Shown: piece after piece, positions 34,907 to 44,699 of the stretch
How the letters are laid out: every line of letters begins with the position of its first letter
Position numbering within the stretch: the first letter of the stretch is position 1
NCBI RefSeq assembly: GCF_014467285.1
Contig: NZ_NKHR01000009.1
Span: forward strand, 96,677-160,676
Direction: 5' to 3'
Source of the DNA: Xenorhabdus sp014467285
GTDB lineage: Bacteria > Pseudomonadota > Gammaproteobacteria > Enterobacterales > Enterobacteriaceae
DNA: 64,000 nt
Notes under the pieces: model-generated
Told to the model about the DNA's origin: nothing
Seen by the model: only the letters and a program-made list of their open reading frames with translations
Database searches by the model: none
Made by a program: the position numbers and the translations under genes

Positions 34907-35779
34907 TCAGTGCGACTGCTCTTTTTTCGTCGCTTTTATTTCACTGACATCTTTCTCACCGAAAATATAGTGCATCCCGCAGAATTCACACTCCATATCA
35001 ATTTTGCCATCGTTGTGCAAAATTTCCTGAAGGTCAGCATCTGGTAATGTCGCTAACGTATCAGCACAACGTTGTTGGGAACATGTGCAACGAAATTCAA
35101 CCTGCTGAGGCTCGTAGAGCGTGACATCTTCTTCATGATAAAGACGATACAAAATTTCTTTCGGATCCAGAGTAAACAGTTCTTCACCCTTAATGGTTGC
35201 AGTAAGTTGCACCAGATGGTCAAGCATATCCTCGCTGCCTTCTTGTACACTCGGCAAAACCTGCAATAACATGCCACCCGCAGCCATTTTTCCATCCTGC
35301 ATTCCGGTACGGATAAACAAGCGGGTTGGTAATTGCTCAGATTGCCTGAAATAAGCATCCAGACATTCTGCCAACGTATCGCCTTCCAGAGCCACAACTC
35401 CCTGATAACGCTCACCTTCTGTAGGGGTAACAGTAATGACCATATAGCCATTGCCTATCATGTCTCGCAAGCTGCTGGCTGCATTAATATCACCATCGAT
35501 GCGTGCAGTGCCGCGCATCTGTTGCTGGTTGTTGCCATTAATTACCGCTAACTTGACCGGGCCATCACCCTGAATCTGTACGGTGATATCCCCATTGAAT
35601 TTCAATGTCGCTGTCAACAGGCTGGTTGCGACCAACAATTCACCCAATAGCTGCTGCACAGGTTGAGGGAAATGATGATTCTCCAGCATCCGCTGGTAAG
35701 TCTCGCTGACGGAGACGAGTTCCCCCCTGACAGAGTAGCTTTCAAATAAAAAGCGGTGTAATTGGTCATGCTTGGTCAT
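34907..35779 (-). CDS. hslO: Redox-regulated chaperone Hsp33
   Basis: Hsp33 is a cytosolic holdase activated by oxidation and unfolding. The protein has 290 residues. The C-terminal zinc centre uses four Cys: C-x-C in FRCTCSQQRC and C-x-x-C in MECEFCGMHYIF. Zinc release and disulfide formation there switch the chaperone on. The N-terminal domain contains GDGPVKLAVING and GNGYMVITVTP. It is downstream of hslR by 26 bases and forms the conserved hslR-hslO heat-shock unit. Confidence 0.97.
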   Translation of the reverse strand: MTKHDQLHRFLFESYSVRGELVSVSETYQRMLENHHFPQPVQQLLGELLVATSLLTATLKFNGDITVQIQGDGPVKLAVINGNNQQQMRGTARIDGDINAASSLRDMIGNGYMVITVTPTEGERYQGVVALEGDTLAECLDAYFRQSEQLPTRLFIRTGMQDGKMAAGGMLLQVLPSVQEGSEDMLDHLVQLTATIKGEELFTLDPKEILYRLYHEEDVTLYEPQQVEFRCTCSQQRCADTLATLPDADLQEILHNDGKIDMECEFCGMHYIFGEKDVSEIKATKKEQSH

Positions 35780-35805
35780 AAATTTCTCTCATTTCACTGA
35801 GACGA

Positions 35806-36219
35806 TTATTCCGCCTCATTTAATTTTGTGTTCTTGAATTTAATCAGTGTGCGCCGTTCTTTTTTATCTGGACGGCGATTAGGGTGCGGCATCGTCAGCG
35901 CATTCATTTTACGGGCCAATGCCATTTTTTCCCGATTGATAATACTTTCTGCCGTTTCCTGATAAAGTTGCTGAGCTTCGGTGGCGCTACGTCTGTGGCT
36001 GTTCAATGCCAGGACGATCACCGTTTTCTCATCATTGCCCTGACGCAGTTTGATCTCGGCGTTTAACTCAACCAGTTTACCCGGCTTACTCCGCTGCCCA
36101 TTATAATGGACTTTACCCCCTTCAATCATTTCACGTGCGATGGAACGGGTCTTGTAAAAACGGGCAGCCCATAGCCATTTATCAAGGCGCACAGCCTGAT
36201 CGGTGTCTGAATTCAACAT
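35806..36219 (-). CDS. hslR: Ribosome-associated heat shock protein Hsp15
   Basis: Hsp15 binds free 50S subunits carrying nascent chains and helps recycle them. It has an S4 RNA-binding domain (VRLDKWLWAARFYKTRSIAR, then MIEGGKVHYNGQRSKPGK) and a basic tail (NALTMPHPNRRPDKKERR). The frame starts at 36234, but the ATG at 36217-36219 has a GGGAG site at the right distance, giving 137 residues against 133 in E. coli. It is followed by hslO. Confidence 0.96.
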   Translation of the reverse strand: MLNSDTDQAVRLDKWLWAARFYKTRSIAREMIEGGKVHYNGQRSKPGKLVELNAEIKLRQGNDEKTVIVLALNSHRRSATEAQQLYQETAESIINREKMALARKMNALTMPHPNRRPDKKERRTLIKFKNTKLNEAE

Positions 36220-36300
36220 GATAGCTTCTCCCAATTATCGGATCCCACTGTCTAATCGGAGCCGGCAAAAAACGGACTGAGGGTAACACAGCCCATCGGA

Positions 36301-38409
36301 TTATCGCCAATCCATCGGCGATGAAGATGATTTGAAACAGTTATCGTAGTATTGAGTGATATGCTGGATACGCCGCCGGTTTTTCTGCTTTTTCTTTATA
36401 ACCAGTATCATGTTGATCGTGAACGTCGTCAGCAATATTGCCAACAGCAAACAACTGCCCAGATAACGAATGAGAGTCTTGGTATCGGGTTCACGATGCA
36501 GCGTAATCTGGCGGGTCCCATTTGCGTCCTCGGACAATTGCGTCACGATCCCCCCGGTTTCGAATGGCGTCCTCATCAGTAATCCTAAAACTTCTTCTAA
36601 TTCCTGCCATCGTTCCAGAGCAGTATGTTCATACATATTGCCTACCCGCATCGGATATTCGATCAATTCTCTCTTCTCTGCACTAATCAGCAAAACACCT
36701 CCCGGTGATGGACTATTTATCAGAGTGGTAATTTTATCCATTTCCCTATAGATAAATGATGCCGTCGTCGTATCAACCAATTTTTCCAACGCATCCGCAC
36801 TGGCAGAACGCAATAACACTTTGGTTCCATCCAGCTTTCCTCTTTTGGCATCGTTTAATAGCGTATTCCAATTCTTGGCATTCCCTAAATTGGCAAGTGC
36901 ATTCTTAAGGCGGTTACACTCAGGCTCGTTCTGACATAAGCTGTGCGTTTTTAAGACGATTGGAGCAAAGTTGTCGAGCAGGATCATACCGGATTTAACA
37001 ATAGCTTCATCCAGACTTGGATTGATCTTCCTGTTATTTGAAAACGGATGCAATTGCTCATTAACCATTTTAATCAGCGCAGCCGACTTCTCAACGGCTT
37101 TAGATTCCAGTATTGGCAATGGCGTTTCACTGTTCCAATAGACACCGTAGCAATCGAATGCAGCGAAGTACGCGATATCGCCCCCATATGCCCTATCGGG
37201 CGGCATATAACACATCCCGACACCTTTGACCTTCAGGACATCTCCTGGCTTCAACGGCATTTTTTGCAGCTCAGTAAAACTGGTAATAACTTTAGTATTG
37301 TTGCCATATAACCAAGCCAAACTGAGCCGCATGGATAAACTCACGGGCTGGTAAAAATAAAGCAATGACAAGGCCAATACAGAGAAAACCACCAATATCA
37401 AATTTTTCCTGTGACGCTGATAAGGGTAGTGTTTTTCTTCTTCATGTAAGGAAAGATAACGCCCCTGCCGGGTGACATGGCAGTTGGCGTACATGTCTAT
37501 ATCCGTATTCTGGTCAAGATCGTGAAAAACATAGGGTTCCCAATGCGCCGGATAAATGAGATCAATACCGCCCAGTGAAATATTTTTTCTTGGCTCTGGT
37601 TCAAACTCACTGAAGACTCCCCAACGTTTGGGAATACCGCTGAAACAATGAATATTGGATAATTTTCGGCCCGAAGGCAACCGAAAGTGCGGCCAGAAAC
37701 TGCCCAATATGCCTAAGAGCGCAACCGACATTAACCATGGGAACATGGGGATGGGCAAGAAAAGGGCAACAAACCATATCGAAAGCCCCATACTCATGAG
37801 AATGCCTTCCTGAATCCCTGTTGAATGTCTCAGGCGATATTCTTCTAATGTCTCCTTGCGGATATACAGTAAGTTAGCACTTGAATTACCATTTTTTTGG
37901 ATGGAAGCATGCTCTTTTTTTGCTATCGCCCGCGTGATGGATAGATCCTGCTGATAATCTTTCAGAGAGTGACCATTGACAGCGATGACAATCGGCATTG
38001 AGCTTGTCTGAATAATTTCAATCGTACTCTGCTGCGTGATAAATGGCTCAAGAAAAACAGGTAAATGTATTTCTGTTTCATCAACATAATAACGCCAATG
38101 GTGAGATTCATCTCTGGCGGCAGAAAAACGGGTAATAGGGTGGCTGGTGATATAAACATTATCACTTTTAACAGGTAACGCCGGATAGCCTGCCTGATGT
38201 CGGCTACTTTGCTTCATCAGAAGATGAGCATTTCTCAGGTAAGATTCTATGGATTGATATTCATCAGCATCCAATTTACGTCTGGCTGTTTTGACCATCG
38301 ACGGTAGATAACGCGCGTTATCAAGCCGCTTCCACCTGAAATTCAGAAAGGAAGCCATTATAATCAGGCTAATGATAAAAGTAGCCAATATAATGACCAA
38401 TGAGCTCAT
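36301..38409 (-). CDS. igaA: IgaA-like inner-membrane regulator of the Rcs phosphorelay
   Basis: IgaA (YrfF) restrains the Rcs envelope-stress phosphorelay. The frame extends to 38505, but the ATG at 38407-38409 preceded by GGGG gives MSSLVIILATFIISLIIMAS, a proper first membrane segment and a 702-residue protein (E. coli 711). Membrane segments near residues 1-22, 200-245, 340-360 and 655-680 leave cytoplasmic loops and a long periplasmic domain between the last two. Matches include HWRYYVDETEIHLP, GHSLKDY and DRAYGGDIAYFAAFDCYGVY. It is more diverged than its neighbours but sits at the conserved place between hslR and nudE. Confidence 0.92.
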   Translation of the reverse strand: MSSLVIILATFIISLIIMASFLNFRWKRLDNARYLPSMVKTARRKLDADEYQSIESYLRNAHLLMKQSSRHQAGYPALPVKSDNVYITSHPITRFSAARDESHHWRYYVDETEIHLPVFLEPFITQQSTIEIIQTSSMPIVIAVNGHSLKDYQQDLSITRAIAKKEHASIQKNGNSSANLLYIRKETLEEYRLRHSTGIQEGILMSMGLSIWFVALFLPIPMFPWLMSVALLGILGSFWPHFRLPSGRKLSNIHCFSGIPKRWGVFSEFEPEPRKNISLGGIDLIYPAHWEPYVFHDLDQNTDIDMYANCHVTRQGRYLSLHEEEKHYPYQRHRKNLILVVFSVLALSLLYFYQPVSLSMRLSLAWLYGNNTKVITSFTELQKMPLKPGDVLKVKGVGMCYMPPDRAYGGDIAYFAAFDCYGVYWNSETPLPILESKAVEKSAALIKMVNEQLHPFSNNRKINPSLDEAIVKSGMILLDNFAPIVLKTHSLCQNEPECNRLKNALANLGNAKNWNTLLNDAKRGKLDGTKVLLRSASADALEKLVDTTTASFIYREMDKITTLINSPSPGGVLLISAEKRELIEYPMRVGNMYEHTALERWQELEEVLGLLMRTPFETGGIVTQLSEDANGTRQITLHREPDTKTLIRYLGSCLLLAILLTTFTINMILVIKKKQKNRRRIQHITQYYDNCFKSSSSPMDWR

Positions 38410-38766
38410 TTTTTTCCCCACGCCCATGACAGCAGTACAGCGACTGGCAGAATAACAATCTCGTGAAACAATCAGAATCAGGCTATTCCTATTCTTGCCT
38501 TCCATTTTAATTTTATTTACAAAAGGTTATATAAATTTTCTCATACCTTTCCATAAAATAAAGTTTTTTTTGTAAGCGTAAGATAGCAACAAAAATACAT
38601 TCAAGCGATAATCGCTATCAATTACTAACATAATCAGCCATATTAAAGCAAAGTTTGGATGCGTCTCCAATTTAATCACAAGACCTGAATTAGCCGAGAA
38701 GATCTCATTAATTGGGCGCATTACTGTTTTCAATTAGCCAGCATATGACAACAATCAGGGGCAAGC

Positions 38767-39318
38767 ATGATAGATCAGAAAAAACCTAAGATACTGAATG
38801 TAAATGACATTGCCCACTCACGTTTATTCAATATTCAATCTGTTGATCTTGAATTCAGCAACGGTGTAAAACGCGTTTACGAGCGTATGAAGCCGACTAA
38901 TCGTGAAGCCGTTCTGATTATTCCCATCATCGGCGATGAGTTAATCCTTATTCACGAATATGCTGTAGGTATTGAACAATATGAGTTAGGCTTTCCAAAA
39001 GGAGCCATTGATGCGGGGGAAAGTGTTTTTGACGCTGCCAATCGGGAATTAAAGGAAGAAATTGGTTTCGGAGCGGGAAAATTGGAACTTCTGACTAAAT
39101 TGACGATGGCGCCTTCCTATTTTTCCAGCAAGATGAATATCGTGATTGCTCGCGATCTGTACCCCGAACGCCTGGAAGGTGATGAACCCGAACCCTTGGT
39201 GCAGCAACGCTGGCCTGTCTCTGAAATGATGTCACTGTTGGAACATCCGGATTTCAACGAAGCCAGAAACGTCAGTGCCTTATTTTTTGCCCAACGCTAC
39301 CTGGCAAGCAAAAAATAA
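38767..39318 (+). CDS. nudE: ADP-sugar/NADH diphosphatase NudE
   Basis: The Nudix hydrolase cleaves ADP-ribose, NADH and diadenosine polyphosphates. The 183 residues compare with 186 in E. coli. The Nudix box GAIDAGESVFDAANRELKEE continues into IGFGAG. The start at 38767 has a GGGGCAAGC-type site. It is divergent from igaA, and its neighbours match the E. coli order mrcA-nudE-igaA. Confidence 0.95.
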   Translation: MIDQKKPKILNVNDIAHSRLFNIQSVDLEFSNGVKRVYERMKPTNREAVLIIPIIGDELILIHEYAVGIEQYELGFPKGAIDAGESVFDAANRELKEEIGFGAGKLELLTKLTMAPSYFSSKMNIVIARDLYPERLEGDEPEPLVQQRWPVSEMMSLLEHPDFNEARNVSALFFAQRYLASKK

Positions 39319-39346
39319 TGAGGAATTTTAGGTAAATTAATTTCCG

Positions 39347-39382
39347 AAACGGGTATTAAAGTTGATATTTAGATACCCGTTT
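39347..39382 (+). terminator. Hairpin after nudE
   Basis: A 10-bp stem AAACGGGTAT/ATACCCGTTT (39347-39356 with 39373-39382) with a 16-base loop lies 29 bases after the nudE stop. The T-tract is short. Confidence 0.55.
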
Positions 39383-39890
39383 AAGCAAATACGACAATAA
39401 AAAATAATTACCTAAATAAAGTGGGGTTTTATTTTATTCTTATAATAGTTAAATAAGATCCCACAAAATTTACTGACTTTATCAAAAATACTAAATAAAC
39501 ATATTTATTATTTTTCTTAGAATTAACTCCCATATAAAAGCATAATCTTCGTCTAAGAGTCACTGCTCTCAATTAACTCCATTGAAACAGAATAATTTTT
39601 TAATAAACGATCAGAGCCTGAATATATTTAGGGTGGGATAACGAATATTGACAGGCCGTAGTGTAATTCAGCAATCTTGAAACCCGATTCTATTCAAAAT
39701 GAGGTTTCCTATGCCAACATTGCGTTACGCTTACCACTGCTGAACTGACAAGAAAACTCATCATCCTGCTTCACTCTCTTCGCAGGAGTATGAACGGTGC
39801 GATAAACCAGAAAGTGTGCCGGAACATACTACGATAGAATTACGGTTTCCCGGTTTATCTGAAGCCAATTGTTGACAACCCATTGGTAAT
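39383..39890. other. Non-coding stretch between nudE and mrcA
   Basis: About 500 bases separate the nudE hairpin from the mrcA terminator. The left half is very AT-rich. The right half (about 39640-39870) has mixed composition with only very short frames, such as an ATG at 39711 that stops after about ten codons. It may be decayed DNA. No family or repeat was recognised. Confidence 0.35.
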
Positions 39891-39925
39891 AAAAAGCCCC
39901 GTCAGTTTTCTGACAGGGCTTTTTC
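39891..39925. terminator. Rho-independent terminator, mrcA side
   Basis: A stem built from AAAAAGCCC...GTCAG and CTGAC...GGGCTTTTT (39891-39905 with 39910-39925) lies just 3' of mrcA on the minus strand. A- and T-rich arms make it usable in both directions. Confidence 0.85.
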
Positions 39926-39949
39926 ATTATCTTACTGCCTCAGAGCCAA

Positions 39950-42481
39950 TCAGAACAACTCATGGCTTTCGCCATTTTCAGTGACTGTCGTTCCCACATC
40001 CGGTACAGCATATTCCGTCGGTTGTGTCCCTTCGATAAAATATTCTTTACGGGTATTCCCGCCACCGTTAGATAACTTGCCTGTCGCCCGATCAATCGTG
40101 ACGGATACAATACCGGCAGGCGGCTCCATCATTTTCTCAGGAACGCCTTCCAGCGCGGTTTTCATGAAATCATCCCAGATGGGTTGAGCCGTTTTAGCCC
40201 CCCCTTCCCCTTTTAATATCGGTGTGCGTCCCAAACTTCTACTGTGTTCATCAAAACCAATCCAAGCCGTCGCGACCATATCCGGGCCATAACCAGAGAA
40301 CCACGCATCTTTCGAACTATTCGTCGTCCCCGTTTTACCGCCAATATCACGGCGCTTCAAATCACGGGCAGCACGCCAGCCCGTTCCCATCCAACCCGGT
40401 TCACCAAATATATTGGTGTTCATAGCATCACGCATCAAAAACGCAAGCGGTGTATTGATAACATGAGGGGCATACTGCTGGTCATTAACGTTCACATTGG
40501 CCGATACACTCTCCAGATCAGGTTGAGGCGGCAAAGCTGAATTTTGCGGTATATCAGAGTGCGTCACATTTTCAATGGAATCTTCGGACAATTCGATGGA
40601 ACGCCCCGTATCACCATAAATCACCGGAATATTTTCGCATTGCGGACAGGCAGTTTTAGGTTTGGCTTCAAACAACACTTTCCCTTCATCATTTTCAATT
40701 TTGCTGATGAAGTAAGGATCAACCAAATAACCGCCATTCGCCATCACCGCATAGCCGCGTACCAATTGCATCGGGGTAAAAGAAGGCGATCCCAAAGCTA
40801 AGGATTCTGTACGTACAACGTTTTCACCCGGCAAACCAAAACGCTTCAAATAATCAGCGGCATAATCGACCCCCATTGCACGCATAGCACGAACCATCAC
40901 CACGTTTTTGGATTGCCCAAATCCCTGACGCAGGCGAATTGGCCCATCATAAGTCGCTGGTGAGTTTTTCGGACGCCAATCCGTCCCGGCTCCGGCATCC
41001 CAACGGCTGATTGGTGCATCATTCAGCAATGAGGCTAACGTCAGCCCCTTGTCCATCGCTGCGGCATACAGGAACGGTTTGATATTGGAACCAACCTGAC
41101 GCAGTGATTGGGTCACTCGGTTAAATTTACTCAGCTCAAAATCAAATCCACCCACCAGCGCCTCTACCGCACCGTTTATCGGATTGATGGAAACCAATGC
41201 GGCATTGACATCAGGGAGCTGCGCCAACCACCAGGTGTCGTTGACTTTTCTCAGCCAAATCTGCTCACCTGCCTGAATGACCTCATTGACGCTTCGAGGT
41301 ACAGCGCCTTGCAGACTGTCAGTTTTGAACGGACGTGCCCAACGAACCCCAGTCATCGTCAACTCAACTTTACTGCCATCCACCAGCATTGCTTCTGCCT
41401 GATTGGTGTTGGATGTTGTGACAACTGCCGGTATCAGAGGGCCGTATTTAGGCAAGGTTTTCAGCTTATCGATAATCTGCGCTTGGCTCCATGCCGGTTG
41501 GCTGCTTTTCCATAACACTTCCTGCGCACCGCGATAACCATGACGAACATCATAATCAATCACATTGGAACGAACAGCATCAACAGCCGCCAATTGGGTC
41601 TTGCGCGTAATAGTGGTGTAAACCTTATAGCCATCGGTATAAGCATTTTCGCCATAACGATTGATCATTTCCTGGCGTGCCATTTCAGTCAGATAAGGCG
41701 CAGAGAAAACAATCTGTGGAGTATGATAACGGGCGACTAATTTTTCGTCTCTGGCTTCATCATACTGGCGTCGGGTGATATATCCCTCTTCCAACATCCG
41801 CCCCAGTACCACATTGCGGCGGTTGACTGCCCGATCGTAGGAATAAAGCGGGTTAAACGTTGAAGGCGCCTTCGGCAATCCGGCAATCATCGCCATTTCA
41901 CTCAACGTCAACTCATTGACATTCTTGCCAAAATAGACATGAGCAGCAGCTCCGACCCCATAGGCACGATAACCGAGATAGATCTTGTTGAGGTATAGCT
42001 CAAGGATTTCATCCTTCGTCAACAATTGTTCAATCTTAATTGCCAGAAACGCTTCTTTCGCCTTACGTATCAGTGTCTTCTCTGGGCTGAGGAAAAAGTT
42101 TCTCGCAAGCTGCTGAGTGATAGTACTCGCCCCTTGGGAAGCATGGCCCGAAGTCATCACAACGGAAACCGCTCGGATAATCCCGATAGGGTCAACGCCG
42201 TGGTGCTCATAAAAACGGCTATCTTCTGTGGCAATAAACGCTTTCACCATCAGAGGAGGCATTTCGGATAGGGTAAGAGGCAGACGACGCTTTTCACCAT
42301 ATTGGGCTATCAATTCGCCATCAGCACTGAACACCTGCATAGGTGTCTGTAACCGGACATCCTTCAAAGTCGCGACATCAGGCAACTGCGGCTCGATATA
42401 TTTGTATAAACCAAAAATCGAGGCGGTTCCCAATAAAATGCAAACAACGATAAGGATCAAAAAATACTTTATGAACTTCAC
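39950..42481 (-). CDS. mrcA: Penicillin-binding protein 1A
   Basis: This bifunctional peptidoglycan synthase is anchored in the inner membrane. An N-terminal membrane segment is at residues 5-27. The GT51 transglycosylase domain includes IATEDSRFYEHHGVD and GASTITQQLARN. The transpeptidase domain has the SxxK serine in RQVGSNIKPF, SKN in FGQSKNVVM and KTGTTN in DIGGKTGTTNSSKD. The 843 residues compare with 850 in E. coli. It is divergent from the hof genes, as in E. coli, with outer-membrane LpoA as the usual activator. Confidence 0.97.
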   Translation of the reverse strand: MKFIKYFLILIVVCILLGTASIFGLYKYIEPQLPDVATLKDVRLQTPMQVFSADGELIAQYGEKRRLPLTLSEMPPLMVKAFIATEDSRFYEHHGVDPIGIIRAVSVVMTSGHASQGASTITQQLARNFFLSPEKTLIRKAKEAFLAIKIEQLLTKDEILELYLNKIYLGYRAYGVGAAAHVYFGKNVNELTLSEMAMIAGLPKAPSTFNPLYSYDRAVNRRNVVLGRMLEEGYITRRQYDEARDEKLVARYHTPQIVFSAPYLTEMARQEMINRYGENAYTDGYKVYTTITRKTQLAAVDAVRSNVIDYDVRHGYRGAQEVLWKSSQPAWSQAQIIDKLKTLPKYGPLIPAVVTTSNTNQAEAMLVDGSKVELTMTGVRWARPFKTDSLQGAVPRSVNEVIQAGEQIWLRKVNDTWWLAQLPDVNAALVSINPINGAVEALVGGFDFELSKFNRVTQSLRQVGSNIKPFLYAAAMDKGLTLASLLNDAPISRWDAGAGTDWRPKNSPATYDGPIRLRQGFGQSKNVVMVRAMRAMGVDYAADYLKRFGLPGENVVRTESLALGSPSFTPMQLVRGYAVMANGGYLVDPYFISKIENDEGKVLFEAKPKTACPQCENIPVIYGDTGRSIELSEDSIENVTHSDIPQNSALPPQPDLESVSANVNVNDQQYAPHVINTPLAFLMRDAMNTNIFGEPGWMGTGWRAARDLKRRDIGGKTGTTNSSKDAWFSGYGPDMVATAWIGFDEHSRSLGRTPILKGEGGAKTAQPIWDDFMKTALEGVPEKMMEPPAGIVSVTIDRATGKLSNGGGNTRKEYFIEGTQPTEYAVPDVGTTVTENGESHELF

Positions 42482-42689
42482 CTGAAATTTCTCACGCCAT
42501 GTTAATCGGGCAGTTTATAAACGATTAGTACGTAGTATAAAAGGCAGTACGTTGTTGTATAAAAGACTCAGTAGAAAGGACTTAGTATAAAGGCTATACA
42601 ACACCATGGATATGACCTTTCATTAATACGGTTGTCATAAATAACGACTTTCATGAACGACCACTTTGTTTTGCTTTGCTTTTAATAAC

Positions 42690-42722
42690 AGATAACTAGC
42701 AGATAACTAGCAAATAAATAGT
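42690..42722. repeat. Short tandem repeat before hofM
   Basis: The 11-mer AGATAACTAGC occurs twice head to tail (42690-42700 and 42701-42711), followed by a degenerate third copy (8 of 11 bases, 42712-42722). It lies 18 bases upstream of the hofM start, in the mrcA-hofM divergent region. Confidence 0.6.
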
Positions 42723-42740
42723 AGATAAGGAGATCTCTAC

Positions 42741-43574
42741 ATGTATCCATCTAAATGGTATATCGGACTGGATATCCAAGATCATTATATTCGTGCTCTT
42801 GCAGCCACTAAACGTCGTGATGGCTGGCAACTTCGACATTGCTGGCAATATCGCCTATCGAACGAAATTATCTCAGGAGGACGGCTGCAACATCCTGAAA
42901 AGTTGCTTCATATTTTAATGCAATGGAGACAAATATTACCTAAAAATATTAAATTGAGATTAGCTCTCCCTGTTCAGCAAACCTTACAGCGGCAGATAGC
43001 CTTACCTAGCCATACGGTATTGCAGGAGCCAGAACTGGGCTGGTTTGTGCACGCCAACGCTGGAAAACAATTTCCTGTCAGCGATCTTGCATTGGACTAC
43101 CGGGTTCATAGCCAGCAGATTTGCATCAGTGCTACCCGCCAAAAAGATCTCAATCTCTGGCTGAATTTATTTGCAGATATCAATTTATCCCTTGATGCGA
43201 TTGATATTTCTCCCTGTGCGTTACGTTATGTTGCCAAATGCGCCGGCGTTCCTGACGACAGTTGGTTGGTTCACAAACGCACGACAGATTGGCTATGGGT
43301 CGCCCCCGCCAACCACCCTTTTAGCTACGGGCTGGTGACGTCACAATCTCATCCCCATCTCACTCAAATCATCAGCCAGCTACCCATGACGCCAGAAACT
43401 GAAGATTATGCAGTTTATTACAGTGATGAGGAGCAACCGATATCAGTACCACCAGAGGCTGCTAATCTCTGGCAAATTTTGGCGGCATTTCGCCATTATC
43501 ACCCCCCATTACCAGAGCAAATCAACGCATTTACCATTGCCGCAGGTTTGGCGCTCAGGCCGGATGACCAATGA
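42741..43574 (+). CDS. hofM: HofM, PilM-like DNA-uptake/pilus assembly protein
   Basis: This actin-like ATPase-fold protein corresponds to PilM/ComA. E. coli hofMNOPQ are needed for use of DNA as a nutrient. The 277 residues compare with 259 in E. coli. WYIGLDIQDHYIRALAATKR at the N-terminus is the PilM-type phosphate-binding strand-loop. The AAGGAG site is good. The next gene starts inside its stop (ATGA), showing translational coupling through the operon. Confidence 0.88.
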   Translation: MYPSKWYIGLDIQDHYIRALAATKRRDGWQLRHCWQYRLSNEIISGGRLQHPEKLLHILMQWRQILPKNIKLRLALPVQQTLQRQIALPSHTVLQEPELGWFVHANAGKQFPVSDLALDYRVHSQQICISATRQKDLNLWLNLFADINLSLDAIDISPCALRYVAKCAGVPDDSWLVHKRTTDWLWVAPANHPFSYGLVTSQSHPHLTQIISQLPMTPETEDYAVYYSDEEQPISVPPEAANLWQILAAFRHYHPPLPEQINAFTIAAGLALRPDDQ

Positions 43575-44122
43575 TACATCAAATCAATTTCTTACCTTGG
43601 CGGCAAAAAAGGTTAAAGCGCAAATGTCAGACATGGGGATTATTACTCTGCTTGCAATTCAGTATATGGGCAACGGTCTTAGTGTTCATTTCTGCTCAGC
43701 AAACAAACCTAATGGAGCAATATCGCGGGAAATTAACGGAAATTAGGTATCAATTGGCTCAATTACAACAAATTATTCAAGAAACAGACCAAGCGGTGCT
43801 TCACCATAGCCAACTGACGCAACAATTAAGGAAAAAACAGGTGTTCATGGAACAGAACCAACGGTATTTACAGTTATTTCGTCAACTTCCCCAAGTGTTA
43901 CCAGAAAAAAGCTGGCTCACCGCATTTAGCGACGACAGTGGACGGTTAGTTTTTACTGCTCACAGCCAAAACTACGCGGATATCTCCGATTTACTGGATA
44001 ACCTGACCGACAACACTGAGCTTATCAATGTACAGCTAAAAAAAATGATCACAACGGAGGATTACCTTAAAGCCTTTACTATTGATGCAGATTGGCAGGC
44101 AGGAGAATCCAATGGGAAATAA
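43571..44122 (+). CDS. hofN: HofN, PilN-like protein
   Basis: The 183-residue protein has a short cytoplasmic N-terminus starting IHQINFLPWRQKRLKRKCQ. The INFLPWR motif is the PilN segment that binds PilM/HofM. One membrane helix (about 22-42) and a long coiled-coil periplasmic part rich in Gln follow, then a small ferredoxin-like domain. It overlaps hofM by four bases and hofO by eleven. Confidence 0.88.
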   Translation: MIHQINFLPWRQKRLKRKCQTWGLLLCLQFSIWATVLVFISAQQTNLMEQYRGKLTEIRYQLAQLQQIIQETDQAVLHHSQLTQQLRKKQVFMEQNQRYLQLFRQLPQVLPEKSWLTAFSDDSGRLVFTAHSQNYADISDLLDNLTDNTELINVQLKKMITTEDYLKAFTIDADWQAGESNGK

Positions 44123-44699
44123 CTACCTTGAATGGTTTCACCGGCCTGCGTGGCTGTTGGTTCTCTTGCAGCAATTGTTCACCCTTCCATTACTATTGGG
44201 GTTCTATTTTCTTGTTTGGCAGGAAAATCAGTATGAAATTGATACCCTGCAAAACAATATTACGGAACAACAACACAGTACAAGGCTATCTCAACAGCAA
44301 TTGACTGAGTTGCCGCCTCTGTCTGATATTCAACAGAAAATCCAGAGGACAACCGTGGAGCTTGGTCAAGATAATCAAATTCCCCCTAAACACACTACCG
44401 TGCTCAAACGACTGCATTCGCCACTCATTCACTCAGGCAGTCAATTGATTGAATGGAAAACGCACAAAGAAAACAATCAAGTTTTCTGGCATATCATGTT
44501 GTCGCTGAATTATGTTCAATTTCTCCATTTCCTGAATGAAATTCAGCAATTGCAGCCACCGTTATTAATCAAACATCTCACGATTACGCCTGCTGATGAT
44601 TGGCTGACTGTCCGCATGGTTTTGTCAGATATTCCCCTGCCGGAAATGACTCAGCCAAACAGGATAAAACCAGATCCTGTCCATGAGGAGAAATCATGA
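44112..44699 (+). CDS. hofO: HofO, PilO-like protein
   Basis: A bitopic inner-membrane protein with one helix near residues 15-38 (LLVLLQQLFTLPLLLGFYFL) and a Gln-rich coiled coil, then a small periplasmic domain. The frame opens at 44082, but the ATG at 44112 (MGNNYLEWFHRPAWLL) has a GGAGAA site and gives a normal length (195 residues). It probably dimerises with HofN in the inner-membrane alignment complex. It is followed by the HofQ-like gene with a four-base overlap. Confidence 0.85.
   Translation: MGNNYLEWFHRPAWLLVLLQQLFTLPLLLGFYFLVWQENQYEIDTLQNNITEQQHSTRLSQQQLTELPPLSDIQQKIQRTTVELGQDNQIPPKHTTVLKRLHSPLIHSGSQLIEWKTHKENNQVFWHIMLSLNYVQFLHFLNEIQQLQPPLLIKHLTITPADDWLTVRMVLSDIPLPEMTQPNRIKPDPVHEEKS

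Noticed and set aside
38527..38733. 68-codon minus-strand ORF between igaA and nudE
   Set aside because: No ribosome binding site or known family. It lies in the divergent promoter region and looks like chance.
39700..39745. Very short ORF beginning ATGCCAACATTGCG
   Set aside because: It stops after about ten codons and has no conserved neighbours; not treated as a gene.
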